Assembly (NCBI RefSeq): GCF_001039355.2
Contig: NW_019775519.1
Location: 10,740-72,739, forward strand
Reading direction: 5' to 3'
DNA from: Lingula anatina
Lineage: Eukaryota > Brachiopoda > Lingulata > Lingulida > Lingulidae
Length of the DNA stretch: 62,000 nucleotides
Shown here: in pieces, positions 51,601 through 62,000 of the stretch
How the letters are laid out: every line of letters starts with the position of its first letter
Numbering within the stretch: position 1 is the stretch's first letter
Program-made: the position numbers and the translations under genes
The notes under the pieces: generated by a model
What the model was told of the DNA's origin: nothing
Database searches by the model: none
What the model saw: the letters and a program-made list of their open reading frames with translations, nothing else

Positions 51601-54600
51601 AATATTTTTCAACACTGATATATGAATAATTGTAGGAGAGCTGAAAAATAAGTAGTCTAATTAGCTTTGATAAGATAATCTACTGAATTGATATTTATGG
51701 GTCAGGATGAAATTCCATCTGTGCTAACCTTGTAAGTATTGAATTCTGAAATAATTAACAAAATTAATAGATGTGACAGCTAGTATCATAAAGCTTATTT
51801 TCCTGAAAGATCACGGCTGTGATGCATGGAGGAATATTCATCAAAGGTACCCTGAGTTACAACAGGTGACTATAGTGACTGTCATCAACACAGCTTACAT
51901 TGGCCATTACCTGCAGCAGAAAATCGTTTTAGGTCTCTGAAATACAGGGTATTTAATTATACATTATTACCCCTCATTCTTATCATGAACTTGTACACAC
52001 ACCTGATTCATTTTTCTCACCAACTTATTTTTGTCAGCAATAAAGATCATAACATGAAATACTTAGAAGGCTGATTTAACTAAATAATAGAATGAAAATC
52101 ATCATGTCTTTTATTTCTTTTTGTTAAACCTACAATGGTTTCTAAGCATATTTTAAAGTAATCTGGCAGAAAAAAAATATAGGTTTACATTTCATCCTTG
52201 TCACTACCTTACCAAATGCTTTTTAAAGAGAAGGTCCTCTATGCTTGGGAGGCACTTGATAGTGAAAAGCAAATCCACTTTCCTTACCCATCAAGCAGCT
52301 ACTCAACTGACTTTGATGTTTGCTACAAATAGTATATCATACTGTGGATGAGTTCCAGACATTGCTGTTTTTTTTTCTCAATTAAAAAAATGTTAGTGAT
52401 TTAAATAATATTATCTATTGCAACTTATGCACCTGAATGCACTGGTAAAATGTACAGTATAGATATTTACACTACTGAACAGTGGGACTATTTAAATATT
52501 GAAGAGCCAGGAATAATAGGAGGGCCCTGGAATGTACCAGTAACTGAACACTAGTACACTGCAGGTGGATTGAGCAAAGGACAAATAATGTTTCCAATTT
52601 GCTCTTTTCTGGCACTTCCTCTGGGATAGATGGTGATTAGACATATGGCATCAGGCTTAGTTTATTTCATTATCAATACAAAAACCTGAAATGCAAAAGT
52701 CTAATGTGGTCTCTCTGGGATAATATTTTACAATTATCTTGACACTTTTCTGTTGGAAGTAAAAAAAAATATTTTCAGTTTTGAAACAGGTAAGTCAGGC
52801 GAAATTAAGTCTCGGTATATTTTCACAATCGATAGATTCTCCTCTTACAGTATGTTCAGGTTACGAAAGTTTACTTAGTATTATGCTGGTAGTGGATAAT
52901 CTATTGCTACTTATTCACTGTATACAATTTCACTGCCTGGAGCTGCAGCTTTTAAGCCAGAATACTTGTTAAAATACAGGGACACAAATGGAGAGTGAAG
53001 CAAAAAGGGTGGCAAAACAATGTTGGCAAGACTTTTTTTTTCACATTGGATCTACTTATCTGACTAAAACATCAATTATATTATAGGTTGAGACCACAAA
53101 AATGCATGCACTGATGGAAGTGCAGCAATCAACTCTTAATTGATAATAGGTACACTTAAATAAGCACAACTGCAATTATGCATGATTTATAATGCACTTA
53201 TCAAACTTAACCCACTGCAAAGGCTCACTGAAACTTCAGTGGCAAATGCTTTCTGACAGATCACCTCAAGGAGAATATATTAAGTAAAGGCTTGGTCCCA
53301 GCAGAACACTGCAGTGTTAAATTTGAATAAAAGCAAAAAAGTGAAAGAGATTATATAATGTTGTCTTGTGTCTAACAGCATGTTAAGGGTTAAGATCTTT
53401 TTTTAAATGAAATGATGGGCTTTTTTTTCTGCTGTTGTTGTTGTTTTTGATCAAAACAATGTAGCTGGATTATATCTGCCACACTCCAGGGGAAAAAAAA
53501 CATTTTCAAAGAATAATGAAAAAAAATCTGGTACAAGTAGAGCAAACTATAAGTCACTCCCCATAGATTAAGCACAATGCAAGGATTGATCTTGCTTCCA
53601 TAAAATATTTGTCTTGCCAAATGATACAAAATGACATACTGATACAAAACCATGAGAATCACATGTGCATTTGACTCCATTTCAAAATAATAAACATTAA
53701 CCACATGCCCCATAAGGGTTGCCAGACAGATAAACCCAATTTCCCAGACGAAGGGTAGGTGGGTTGCAAAGCAGGAAATATTACATTGTTTTATAGGAAA
53801 CGAAATAAAGGTTACAGATAATGATTTCTCCCTGAAGCATGCAAGGAAATTAAGTTTTATTTTATGATCTATAAAGCCGCTTTGATGGCCATCAGTCTGA
53901 GATTTGTCAAATATATAAACTTCATTACTTTTTTATCGACATTCTCTTATGTTTGAGGTGCATGTCAGTAGGTGTTTGTGTTTCCTGATTTGAATACCTT
54001 CTCTATCAATAGTGCATGAGAGAGGAAAAATTCTCAGAACTGACATCTGGCATACATATGTAATAATGACATTCGGGTTGATAATCACTGGAAAGCTTAT
54101 ATGGTGCTGTGAGAAGCATGTATATTTTATTTTAATTACTTTTGTAAAGGCATCGTTTTAACAGTACCACCACTTGGTGTAAAGTTGCATGTGTGAAATG
54201 TGTGTTTTTGTTGCCTTTTTGTGCTGATAAGAGAGACCTGACAATTCTGCTTTTTTTAAAAATAGAAAATGTTTGATCTTATGGAATGAATTCTACATTG
54301 TAGCCTGAGATGGCTGAACCCCACAAAACCAGACACAAAAAACTATTTGTCATTTCAAACATTGCTCTGTAATAAAATCATTACAAAATCCTAGAAAGGA
54401 ATAAATATCAAATGAGAAATTTCAATTTTTCAAAAAATGAAATGCCAGAGTGAATAGAAAACATACATTTGGAACATAGAACAATTACTGTCAATCTTTC
54501 GTGTGAACATTGCAATTGTTCATCTGTCCAGACTTTCTGAAAAATTGCTTAACCATCTGACATATATTATTATAAAAACATGTATTTATCATTATATGAA

Positions 54601-54892
54601 ATTATTATAGGTTCTGCAGAATACTATTAAAATTGCTGGCCTTAGGGCCAACAGACCCGATTTCCTAATTTTCCATACTTTAGAGCAGTAGTTAGTATTT
54701 AACTGTAAACCAGAACTGATCATGTCAAAGATTAACTTTAGGGTTATTTTTGACATTGATCTGTGGACTTTTACCATCTACCTTTAAATGCCAGATCTGA
54801 GGGCAATGGAGGTGATGCACGTAGGTAAGTATGCATCATATGCATGTTTAATGGGAGAGATACTAATACCTCACCATTGGATTTAAAAAGGC

Positions 54893-54923
<31 letters not shown>

Positions 54924-56488
54924 CATACCTTAGGGAAAAATATTGATAATGATGCAAGACAAGAATTGATGCCTTTTCCCTCTTAACTCATCAGGGAATT
55001 TACCAATTCCACATGTGGAAACTGATTTTTTTTCCTATACCGAAGGGCTAGAACTAATTCACTGATTATTCCAATTTTCAAATTATTTAGATAACAAATC
55101 TAAGATGTATCTTCATAAGCATAAATCATAAGTCACACATCTGGTTCCAATTTACTTGTTTTCTTATTTTTGTTTTTTTATCACATATCCACCACTTTTG
55201 TACTCGTATATCCGAACTGCCTCTCTTCTTAATACACACACACATGCAGATGGAACTTTTTTCCTTAATCTCCTGACAATTCAGATGCTAAAATGGCAAT
55301 ATAGATGAAAATGACAATTTTCTTCTGTCTGTTCTAGCATACAGCACCAAGTTAAAAAATTCTGTCTAGCTTCCACAAGACCAGCTCTACTGCTACAGTA
55401 GATGTAAACTAAGGAAATCTTTGCTGTACTCAACAAATTAAAATATGTGCAATATTTTTTTGTAAATTATATATGTAATTGCATAAAGGTATTTCTCAAT
55501 ACTATTTAATATTCAAAATTGGTAATCTATATTATTTCTTTTATCAGAGGAGCATTATAATAAATGCAACCTTCACTGGCTAAATTTCAACCATCATACC
55601 TGTGTTTGTCCTTTATTGCTACTTATATGTCAAGTTTGAGTGATTGAGTCAGTATAAACTGAGGAGACATAAATGCAATTTCTTTTTCACATATAAATAT
55701 GTATTACAGTATATAATGCCATAAATTACATATGTATCATTCAAAATGGAAATATCATGTTTGGAAAACAGTTCATACTTATGATAACTCTTGGGGACCG
55801 ATATATAAATGGACAATCATATTTCAGACCGTCCACGTAAAGAAAGGGAAAATGTTACTACTTAATATCCGTATCTTAGGTTCTCCATACAAGATTAGAA
55901 GTCATGCTAATAACCATGCGGCTTTCCATTATGCACGCTTTCTCTTACTTTAAACCTTTCCGCTAACATGGCAGGAGATATGAGCACTGAAGTACATCCT
56001 TAAGTACTCTACAACAGGGCTAGAGCCAGTATTGAATTAATAGGAGACTGGGTTAATGATTGCCCAGCTGACATGTTTCAATTCAGCTCTGTCATGTGTC
56101 TCCAATAACACTGTTTCATGAAAAGGTTATTATCCACGACGCCTTTCCTGAAAACTCCACATTGTCTCCATCCATTATCACTTTATTGAAGATTTTCATG
56201 TGTATCAATTTAATAGGAAAACCTACAGGATATGTTACGGGTGAAATTATGCTGACAAAGATTCATAAAATACGTCAAGTCTAATAACAAGTGTCATGCA
56301 TGTTATAGCTGCATCTTACAAGCAATTAACAGATCTTATATTAAAGTGCAACATGAAATAATTTCTTACCTTAGAAAAGTTAACTTAGAGTAGTCAAATG
56401 TATCTTCTGGAACTTCTTCTTCCTTATTTTTACGATGACTACCCTTTCGTTTAAATGAAAATGTCCTTGCGACACTTATCCTATCCAT
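41019..56488 (-). CDS. NAXE: NAXE, NAD(P)H-hydrate epimerase (YjeF N-terminal domain, AIBP)
   Basis: Coding exons on the minus strand: 56488-56370, 51366-51258, 43804-43691, 43020-42759, 41260-41019. Phases agree, giving 281 aa; human NAXE is 288. Motifs in order: [55 protein letters not shown] (nucleotide-binding loop), [15 protein letters not shown] with the catalytic-type Asp, [43 protein letters not shown] and [11 protein letters not shown]. It epimerises damaged R-NAD(P)HX to the S form used by the NAXD dehydratase. The N-terminus [16 protein letters not shown] is basic and could target mitochondria. An upstream frame continues but starts only with TTG after a stop, so ATG 56488 was chosen. 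[12 protein letters not shown] tail extends past the usual end. Confidence 0.93.
42020..42031. other. Assembly gap (12 N) in NAXE intron 4
   Basis: Short run of N inside the intron between exons 43020-42759 and 41260-41019. It does not touch coding sequence. Confidence 0.97.
42190..42240. repeat. GC-rich GGCATC/GGCGAC hexamer minisatellite
   Basis: About eight imperfect hexamers of the form ggcatc or ggcgac in an otherwise AT-rich NAXE intron. Confidence 0.75.
43502..43531. repeat. (AAT)n microsatellite in NAXE intron 3
   Basis: About ten AAT units. Confidence 0.9.
44260..44577. mobile_element. Long-TIR MITE, copy 1 (318 bp), 5-bp TSD AGAAT
   Basis: Terminal inverted repeats of about 85 bp (left end caggcctacccaactaccag, right end its near-perfect inverse ending ctggtagttggataggcctg). 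The copy is flanked on both sides by AGAAT (44255-44259 and 44578-44582). The interior shares caagatgt.., gcgacac.gctcttgcctagtacg and tgatagtgatgattctcagca with copy 2. No transposase. It lies in NAXE intron 2. Confidence 0.9.
45568..45618. repeat. (GT)n microsatellite flanked by (CT)n and (GA)n
   Basis: About 25 GT/GC units, preceded by a CT run near 45543 and followed by a GA run to about 45650. The arrangement is locally palindromic. Confidence 0.95.
45852..46073. mobile_element. Harbinger-like MITE A (TSD TTA)
   Basis: 222 bp. Left end gaccccattcccaga and right end tctgggaatacgccc are imperfect inverted repeats that continue into tagatcgatcta on both sides. TTA lies immediately outside both ends (45849-45851 and 46074-46076), as for PIF/Harbinger elements. 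No coding capacity. Confidence 0.7.
46077..46210. mobile_element. Harbinger-like MITE B (TSD TTA), abutting MITE A
   Basis: 134 bp with TIRs of about 31 bp. The left end is cagatccactgctcaaatat; the right end is its inverse, ending gatccgtggatctg. The left TTA is shared with MITE A, and the right TTA is at 46211-46213. No coding capacity. Confidence 0.75.
46537..46573. repeat. (CA)n microsatellite
   Basis: About 13 CA units, then a short imperfect tail. Confidence 0.9.
49840..50153. mobile_element. Long-TIR MITE, copy 2 (314 bp), 5-bp TSD AGCAT
   Basis: Same family and orientation as the copy at 44260-44577, diverged at scattered positions. It starts caggcctactcaactaccag and ends ctggtagttgggtaggcctg. 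It is flanked by AGCAT at 49835-49839 and 50154-50158. The different TSDs of the two copies show independent insertions. Confidence 0.9.
51367..56369 (-). other. NAXE intron 1 (5.0 kb), no other gene seen
   Basis: AT-rich, with a 28-30 base poly(A) run at about 54891-54919 and only short, unrecognised open frames. No defined transposon ends found. Confidence 0.65.
54891..54919. repeat. Poly(A) run
   Basis: About 28 uninterrupted A. It could be the tail of an old retroposed sequence, but no body with matching features was recognised upstream. Confidence 0.9.
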
Positions 56489-59400
56489 CTCTGGAGCCAA
56501 TCTGAGTATGGCGAAGCTATCAGTTGTTAGTATAATGGTATTATGATTCGGTATCCAACAAACTGCTACCGTCACTGTAAAAAGTACTGATTTCACCAGG
56601 CTCAGTCCAAAATTGTGTATGCAGCCAAAGCAAAGCAAAGCACACCTTCTGCCACATAAACACCTCAAGTCATATTAGCTCCTCCTTAATTTCTTTCAGT
56701 TTTCTACCCCACAAATCTCCCTGCCGCCAGCACAGCAATTATTCTGCATTGCGTGTCCACCAGGTGTGTTTGTGATGAGGCCCCAGCTTGTTGATTTCCT
56801 TTCAATTCCTGTTTACTGATGAACACTATATGCAAACCAAGCACCACTGAACACAGCCCGTTAATGACTTATGGACTACTTCTGATGGAAACGAGCAAAA
56901 TTTGAAACATGCCTCACTTTCGTCCACAATCAATGTTTCAGTAAATGCTGGTATGAAGCTACGGCAACCCAGGTGAAAGCTAAAGAGAATAAGACGACAG
57001 CAACTGAATTATCATCCCCCTGAAGCTACACATCTACCAAGACTACAAATATATAACCCATGCAGTTCTTTATTAGCTTTGGGTAAATGGCAACTTATGG
57101 ATGACCTGCGGTACTTCTAAGATAAACCTGAAACAAAATGGTAAATATAACCTATAATCTAAACATTATCTTATTATCCCACAACTTATCATTAATAACA
57201 TAGATGAAAGACTTCCTTCACCATTATGTGCTTTTTTTTTTTTTGTATGGACCTTACAGGAAAGCTTAGCACTATGAAATATATTTATCTGGTAACTATA
57301 TATATACATATCTACATTTTAATCTGTCAAAACCAGCTATGCCCCCCACCACAAAAAAAAGGCATGCTCTCCTGCCAATCAATTTGTTGTTTGAAATTCT
57401 TTTCAAAACCTTTGTTTGTATTCCTTTGATTTTTCTAATACAAAGCAGATCTTTTATCTTTAGATTTCAAAGACGGCTTTGATCTGATCCATTATTTAAA
57501 TTTTGAAAGTATACTATTATGCATTTATTCTAATTCACCTACTAATGTATCAAAATTTGACACTTTCATTTTATGTACTAATATCTCAAAGCAATAATAA
57601 CGTGAGTGGCATATCCACTTCACTATTATCACTTAGTTACACCTATTATCTCTTTCTAAAAATATAATACAACTTTGTATTATTATTGAAAAAAAAATGC
57701 ACCCGATGTGTCCTATTAGGTTTCTTTATGAGTCCAACCAACTTCAAAAGAGCGGAAATAATCAGGTTTGCCTGCTTAATAAGACACTTGCCAACAATCC
57801 TGACAGGTGCCTCAGGTATACCACCCTCTTCAGGGTAATCCTAGCAACACACAGCTGCCCTTCCCAGTTAAAATACCATACACAACAGCAGAATTGAGAA
57901 AACCAATTAAATTCCCTCTTCCAAACCCAAGTCCTAGTCTAAGCTATAAGCATAATAAATAAGGTTTCTCCAGCAGATAAACAATTGCATTTCTCGCAAA
58001 TCCACTTACAAAATTTCTGAAAATACTGAAACAAAGCTTAATATTTCATTGCGTTAATGAGAAATCAATCAGTTGGCAGTAACTGTGTCTTTCTTCCAAT
58101 AATGACTTTCTCCTCCTCTGCCAATCGTTTTATGAAAGCACGCTACAAGCTGACATCTGCCTGGTTGTAGAGTTTTTCAGCACTGGTATGAGTCATTTCA
58201 ATGTGCACTGTATACAGCTGGCTGTAATCAGGATCTGCTGGTGTGTGGCGTGGCGTGACATAACAGCAGATCATTGCTTCGAGAAAAAGGCTATTAAGCA
58301 ATTAAAAATGCCTGATATATATAACCAACTGATACTCAAAACAAACTGCCACACTAACGAAAATTGTATAAAATATTATGAAAAATTACAGAACAGTGAC
58401 GTGTTATATACATGTAAATGCTAAAAATATGGTAATTACTCTTTTTTTTTTTTCGATGAGGGAAAAGTTGTGAATTTTACAGATACTGTGTTTTGAAGTC
58501 ATAATTTCTTAAAATTAGAACATTCCTATTTGGTCTAATTGAGTGATAGCAACAAAATTAAAAAACATGGCAATCTATAGTTCTATTAAATGCAGTAAAA
58601 GCACTACAAATGCCCATGTATCTGAAAGTTTGATAATTTTCGCCCATTGAAAAGATAGAGTAATTACTGTATTCTGAATTGTCTAATTAACAAGAAAATT
58701 GCACAAACTGAATTCAGATTCCAGGAATGTTCAATATACAATATATTGAATCAGATTACCTAACCTTAATACTACTTGATTAACATAAGTGAAAAAAAAA
58801 TTAGCTTCAGCTTTTTCTCTCACCTGACCCCAGTACAATGCATAATTAAGTTTTTAGAGCATTTTCTTTGCTTTATTAGGCAGTAAATGTCAGTAAATAA
58901 CAGTAAGTGATTCATTTTCACAAATTTGTCCGAAAATTTAGTTTTCTTTATCTTCTTACGTTTTTTTTCCATAAGGAAAGTTGCCAATGCACAATCTGCA
59001 GGCTAAATGACATATCTAAGGTGTTTTATTTCCATTTCAATAGTCAGGGTAAGATAGCAAGAAAATTCATGAAGAATGAAAATTAATGTCAAAATCAGCA
59101 TATCTGTCAATTAAATCTTTAAAATATTATAAGTATGCAGATGTTAGCCTTGACATGGTACATGAGGTCTCATCGTGGGAGTTGTACCTAAAAGTTAGAT
59201 ATGAAGGGAGTGTACCTCCCTATAAAGCATATACACTACTTCTACTAGCTTCTTACATACACCACTCAAATCAAGTCAACAAGGGATAAACCAAACCAAT
59301 CACTCAATAAGCCATAAAAAATTGATGAAAGACCTTTCTGGTCAGAAAATTTACCTATTTATCTGTCCCTCCAGTTCGTAAAATTTGCCAAATGACGTAG

Positions 59401-60768
59401 TAATGAAGAACGCATTACTGTTGCAGGTGCAATAGCTGCGGCAAAACAACCAAAGGTTACATACAGCACAGAACTTTAGAAGGACAAAAAAAGCTGTTCA
59501 AGTATAATTTTTCAAGAAATATGAAGAATGTCTTTTGATATTTCTTAAAGTTACATGTATGCTAATTGAAACTATCTGGTGGTATTTATTCGGGGTTTGT
59601 GGCCAAAAATCTGACATCAAATGCAACTTTCATTAAAATCCAAAAAAAAAAAAAAAATTGAAAATATCAAGGGTCTGCACTTTGTAACTTCACTGCACAC
59701 AATACGTCATATAAGGAGTTCTAAACTGATGTACCAAATCGGCAAATGCCAAAGGCCAATATATAACACTAAAATGCCTGCCATAACTTTATTAAAACTA
59801 GTTGTACATGTAATTTCAATCCAGTGGCCTACTCTTCCAAAGCACTTGCAAAATGCAATCAGATCCAAATATTCTGGTTGACAGTCTTTCATCCAGGTTG
59901 CAGTCTGCCAAACAATTCAGTAATCAAATCACCAATTCCACTAAAATAACTGTCTTTTTCAGAAAACTCTAATCAACTTTATAAAGATTCAGAGGAGAAT
60001 TCAATTCCTCCCCTGCCAATCATAATATCTGTACATAATGGTTATTTTTTGCCTTTCTTTTTGAACATAAAGAAAACTTCACTGAAAGAAGCACCTAATT
60101 CAATGCCACATCGCTCATATTGCTAGAAAATACAGAGATGATTCCAGCCTCTGACAACAAAAAATATTGATTGTTTTATTCTGAACACTTGCCCATGATT
60201 CCTTATTTCTAGGCTCTCAAAACAAAATACTTGTAAGCTGGGGCATCTAAAAGCACAATATTAACACTAAAAAAGAAGATCAATGCACAATGTATTTTTT
60301 TCCACTCAGAACAAATCTGGTGCCTAGATCGCATAAAGGACACAATAAACTATACTACAGCTTTCCAAGAAAAAGGGATGAAATGCCACGATCTCTATGC
60401 ATCATAAGCTATACCAAGCCAACAAAGGACCACCATAGACAGACAATACTGACACACAAGTGATACAATCATCAGCATATCTTATGTTGGATCACTGGTT
60501 AGTTGACCCAAAAGTATGTACCAATGGCCTAAATTCTTGCCACAGCATGCCAATTTGGATGAAAAATGCAATCCATCAATAAAGAATACAGTGAAAATGT
60601 GTAAAAAATAAATAATGTCTGTGAGTTTGCATCATCAAAATAAGCTGTATCACCCCCGAAATTTTATCATTTTTTCCTTGGTCTATTTGCGAAAAGCTCT
60701 CAGAGAAGGCAGAACACCACAAAGTCAAATAATTAACCATTAATTAATGGATCATAACCTAAATCTAA

Positions 60769-60799
<31 letters not shown>

Positions 60800-61016
60800 A
60801 CACACAAACACACCTTTGTTTTATTGAGGGAAGAACAAAATTTTCAAAAATGCATTTGTTGATAAAAACATGGAAGAAAACGGAATTAAGTTAGTCAATA
60901 TTATTCTTGCTTTTATATATTATTGACATATATTTGCGTGCTTATATGTTACAAGCATATTTTATAGACGTAAAAATCTAGATAATCAAATAAGAGCTAA
61001 AGCATTGCTGCTACAN
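56489..61016. other. NAXE upstream region and intergenic DNA, no gene seen
   Basis: It contains the NAXE promoter and leader (about 56489-56800, slightly richer in CpG) and then AT-rich sequence without recognisable coding potential. A (TG)n microsatellite lies at 60777-60799. Any upstream NAXE leader exon would be here. Confidence 0.5.
60777..60799. repeat. (TG)n microsatellite
   Basis: About 11 TG units followed by an ACACAC stretch, making a short hairpin-capable run. Confidence 0.9.
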
Positions 61017-61141
61017 ACCTTTTATGAAAATTTCAATCAAAATCCATCCATGACTTGTAGCATTATGCTATTTACAGACAAACTAACTAACTAACTAACT
61101 CACTAACGGGAACAAAAACATAACCTCCTTGATGGAGGTAA
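61017..61141. mobile_element. Truncated second copy of the ACCTCC..AAGG repeat family
   Basis: Matches the right part of the element at 9472-9740: gaaaatttcaatcaaaatcc, a gcta..acagacaaac segment, then aacaaaaacataacctccttg ending in gatggaggta. A (CTAA)n expansion (61080-61101) replaces the ACAG-type run. The left end is cut at the single N (61016). Confidence 0.7.
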
Positions 61142-62000
61142 AAATTTCAGCAGGATGACAATTTAACAGTGTTGTTTGAATCAAGTTACTTCTATAAATA
61201 GAATAAATACATATTTCTAGGAAATTCTGATACTTCAAAAATAGGATCACTCATTGCATATATCAAATGGAGTTGACCACAGATTCTATTCTCTAAAACC
61301 ATGTACCCATGCAGTTTTTCAATCTATTCTACCGGTAGCTGTTACCTACAAATTAGAGAAGTAACTACATTAGGACTCTCTTAGAAGAGCTGGGGCATCA
61401 CCAGGCATCCAAGAAAGTCTGTAATTGGCAATTAGCATAGCATGCCTTTCATCAATAGCTATAAATCTACCCAAAAAGTTCAAAATTACTCCAACAAATG
61501 GGATTATAGCATAACTGTAAGTACATATTCACATTTGATAAACTTACATTCTCTCATATATGAGACACCTAAATTGATAATTTGCTTATATTAAATCTAT
61601 ACAGCAGAGCAGTAAAAGTGCAATTTGAGACCTGCTAAAACTCTTTTAAGTCCCTAAAAGAGAGCATCATAGACCATCCAAAGGACAAAATACTATTTTT
61701 ACAAACATCTTCCTGAAACTGGAATACCAAAGGCAGGGAACACCCCCATCCTTCCCTATAAAAATATGATAAATATTCAAAGAGGGAAACAAGGTGAGAT
61801 GCCCCCCCCCCCTCGCACCACATAAACCATTTCACTGATACAAAATGTCCATTTTTTATAGACCAAAAAAAAAAAATGAAAACACTTCTAAACTCAGAAA
61901 AACATGAAGAGTTAATAAAAACATGCATCTTTTAGGTTTCAATCATACACCATTTTTTGGGGCTAATAGTAACAAGTTTACTTCACAGATATTTTAAACC
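61142..62000. other. Intergenic, no gene seen
   Basis: AT-rich, with a C10 run near 61803 and an A-rich run near 61866. The open frame on the minus strand at 61635-61928 has no recognisable domain. Confidence 0.5.

Noticed and set aside
54300-54919. Retroposed sequence ending in the poly(A) run
   Set aside because: No promoter boxes, gene-like body or target duplication could be identified upstream of the run.
56489-56668. Extension of the NAXE N-terminus upstream of ATG 56488
   Set aside because: The frame is open but begins with TTG directly after an in-frame stop region, with no ATG; more likely 5' UTR.

Overview
The window is AT-rich nuclear DNA from a bilaterian animal, most likely a marine invertebrate. 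The genes are split by introns with GT/AG borders and polypyrimidine tracts, and there are poly(A) signals, many microsatellites, non-autonomous DNA transposons and a non-LTR retrotransposon. Nothing resembles bacterial or viral operon structure. I cannot name the species. Four N runs mark assembly joins: 31312-31374, 38561, 42020-42031 and 61016.

Layout. (1) 916-7808 (+): the 3' half of a non-classical cadherin with CDH23/PCDH15-like features, 14 exons: cadherin repeats, a membrane-adjacent domain, one membrane helix, a juxtamembrane cysteine cluster, and a long cytoplasmic tail made of short repeats. (2) About 10800-13733 (+): a TRPV-type ion channel whose whole coding region is one exon, with a TATA box and one intron in the 5' leader. 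(3) About 15300-28796 (+): a DLK/LZK (MAP3K12/13, Wallenda) stress kinase; all 13 coding exons could be placed, giving about 972 aa. (4) 31592-33842 (-): TMEM41A, five coding exons, 253 aa, head to head with (5) 34498-36460 (+): MALSU1 (RsfS/Iojap family), four exons, 299 aa. (6) About 37032-38560 (+): the 5' part of a CR1/L2-like LINE with an intact APE endonuclease and an upstream 2A-like motif. (7) 41019-56488 (-): NAXE (NAD(P)HX epimerase), five coding exons, 281 aa, with introns of 7.5 and 5.0 kb that hold several inverted-repeat transposons. (8) 56489-62000: no gene seen.

The genes are unrelated housekeeping and neuronal genes rather than a functional cluster. The clearest regulatory link is the roughly 0.65 kb shared promoter between TMEM41A and MALSU1. 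Exon joins were checked by reading phase. Every join in DLK, MALSU1, TMEM41A, NAXE and the cadherin keeps the frame, which is the main reason for confidence in these models.

Most unusual items: the cadherin tail built on a recurring xT(I/V/F) motif; a 39-nt tandem array that has multiplied the MALSU1 exon 2 donor splice site; a 2A-like motif after a hydrophobic segment in the LINE; a pair of 318/314-bp long-TIR MITEs with 5-bp target duplications; two Harbinger-like MITEs inserted side by side into a small palindrome; and a DLK C-terminal element resembling the calcium-responsive hexapeptide of worm DLK-1.
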